From assembly GCA_964544475.1 (NCBI GenBank), contig CAZJBS010000012.1, positions 23,840 to 87,839 on the forward strand: a stretch of 64,000 nt of DNA, given 5' to 3'. Below the pieces are notes generated by a model that had not been told where the DNA came from, did not search any database, and saw only the letters and a program-made list of their open reading frames with translations. The stretch is from CAZJBS01 sp964544475. Lineage in GTDB: Bacteria; CLD3; SB21. The position numbers and the translations under genes were made by a program. Numbering within the stretch: the stretch's first letter is position 1; each line of letters opens with the position of its first letter. This document shows positions 63,916 through 64,000 of this stretch, in pieces.

Positions 63916-64000
63916 GGCTTCCGTTAAGAGACTTTCCTAGCAGGTTGTTGAAAAATTGAGTATTTCAGTAGAACTGCTCATTGGCAAGAGTTTTTTGAAG
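63916..64000. other. Right edge, possible mobile-element end
   Basis: No gene in the last 85 bases. The stretch CTAGCAGGTTGTTGAAAAA at 63938-63956 looks like the terminal inverted repeat of some IS elements (the IS1182 type, from memory). The other half would lie outside the window, so it cannot be confirmed. Confidence 0.2.

Noticed and set aside
1..64000. CRISPR arrays, prophage or conjugative genes
   Set aside because: No regularly spaced repeats, Cas, integrase, capsid or relaxase proteins were seen.

Overview
The window looks like a chromosomal segment from a metagenome-assembled member of the FCB superphylum (Bacteroidota, Ignavibacteria, Kapabacteria, KSB1 or a similar lineage). The evidence is two secreted proteins with FlgD-like or T9SS-like C-terminal sorting domains, a PorV-like barrel, several other outer-membrane barrel proteins, a HemC-HemD fusion, and the order pheT, coiled-coil gene, zapA, rny. 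No ribosomal RNA or marker gene here fixes the phylum. A run of exactly 100 Ns at 1362-1461 marks a scaffold join.

Layout. 1-6253: a tightly overlapping plus-strand cluster for phosphonate synthesis: PEP mutase fused to a nucleotidyltransferase-like domain (5' end outside the window), two membrane proteins of the CDP-alcohol phosphatidyltransferase type, phosphonopyruvate decarboxylase, a nucleotidyltransferase, and a phosphonoacetaldehyde-reductase-like alcohol dehydrogenase. 6305-14403: ABC-F ATPase, AEC and MOT1 transporters, a clan CD peptidase plus CAP protein, and penicillin-binding protein 1C. 14476-21670: a four-gene minus-strand envelope operon. 21986-25903: hemA, hemCD, hemB. 26000-31145: a nucleotidyltransferase-like protein, a barrel protein, a glycosyltransferase, DUF547, ribosomal protein bS21, an esterase lipoprotein and DUF3047. 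31168-38458: a second polar-headgroup locus with three more CDP-alcohol phosphatidyltransferase proteins, a LarA-like (DUF2088) protein, a flippase and a nucleotidyltransferase. 38638-50581: housekeeping genes (transketolase, PPK2, pheT, zapA, rny, 2-oxoacid dehydrogenase E1, ccmB, tRNA-Pro, purS). 50641-55971: M61 peptidase, glycogen-synthase-like protein, galT and a STAS regulator. 56049-64000: secreted and surface proteins, including an M1 peptidase with a barrel-like C-terminal region and a BNR-repeat protein with a sorting domain.

How the genes fit together. The left cluster reads as PEP to phosphonopyruvate to phosphonoacetaldehyde to 2-hydroxyethylphosphonate, then cytidylyl activation and transfer to a membrane alcohol. 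That predicts a hydroxyethylphosphonate lipid or glycan headgroup. The second locus repeats the activation and transfer modules without the phosphonate enzymes and adds a flippase and a LarA homologue. Both loci contain adjacent members of an unusual family (degenerate nucleotidyltransferase-like N-terminus plus CDP-alcohol phosphatidyltransferase membrane domain), one with an intact and one with a damaged catalytic motif. This intact/damaged pairing, seen twice, is the strongest candidate for an undescribed system here.
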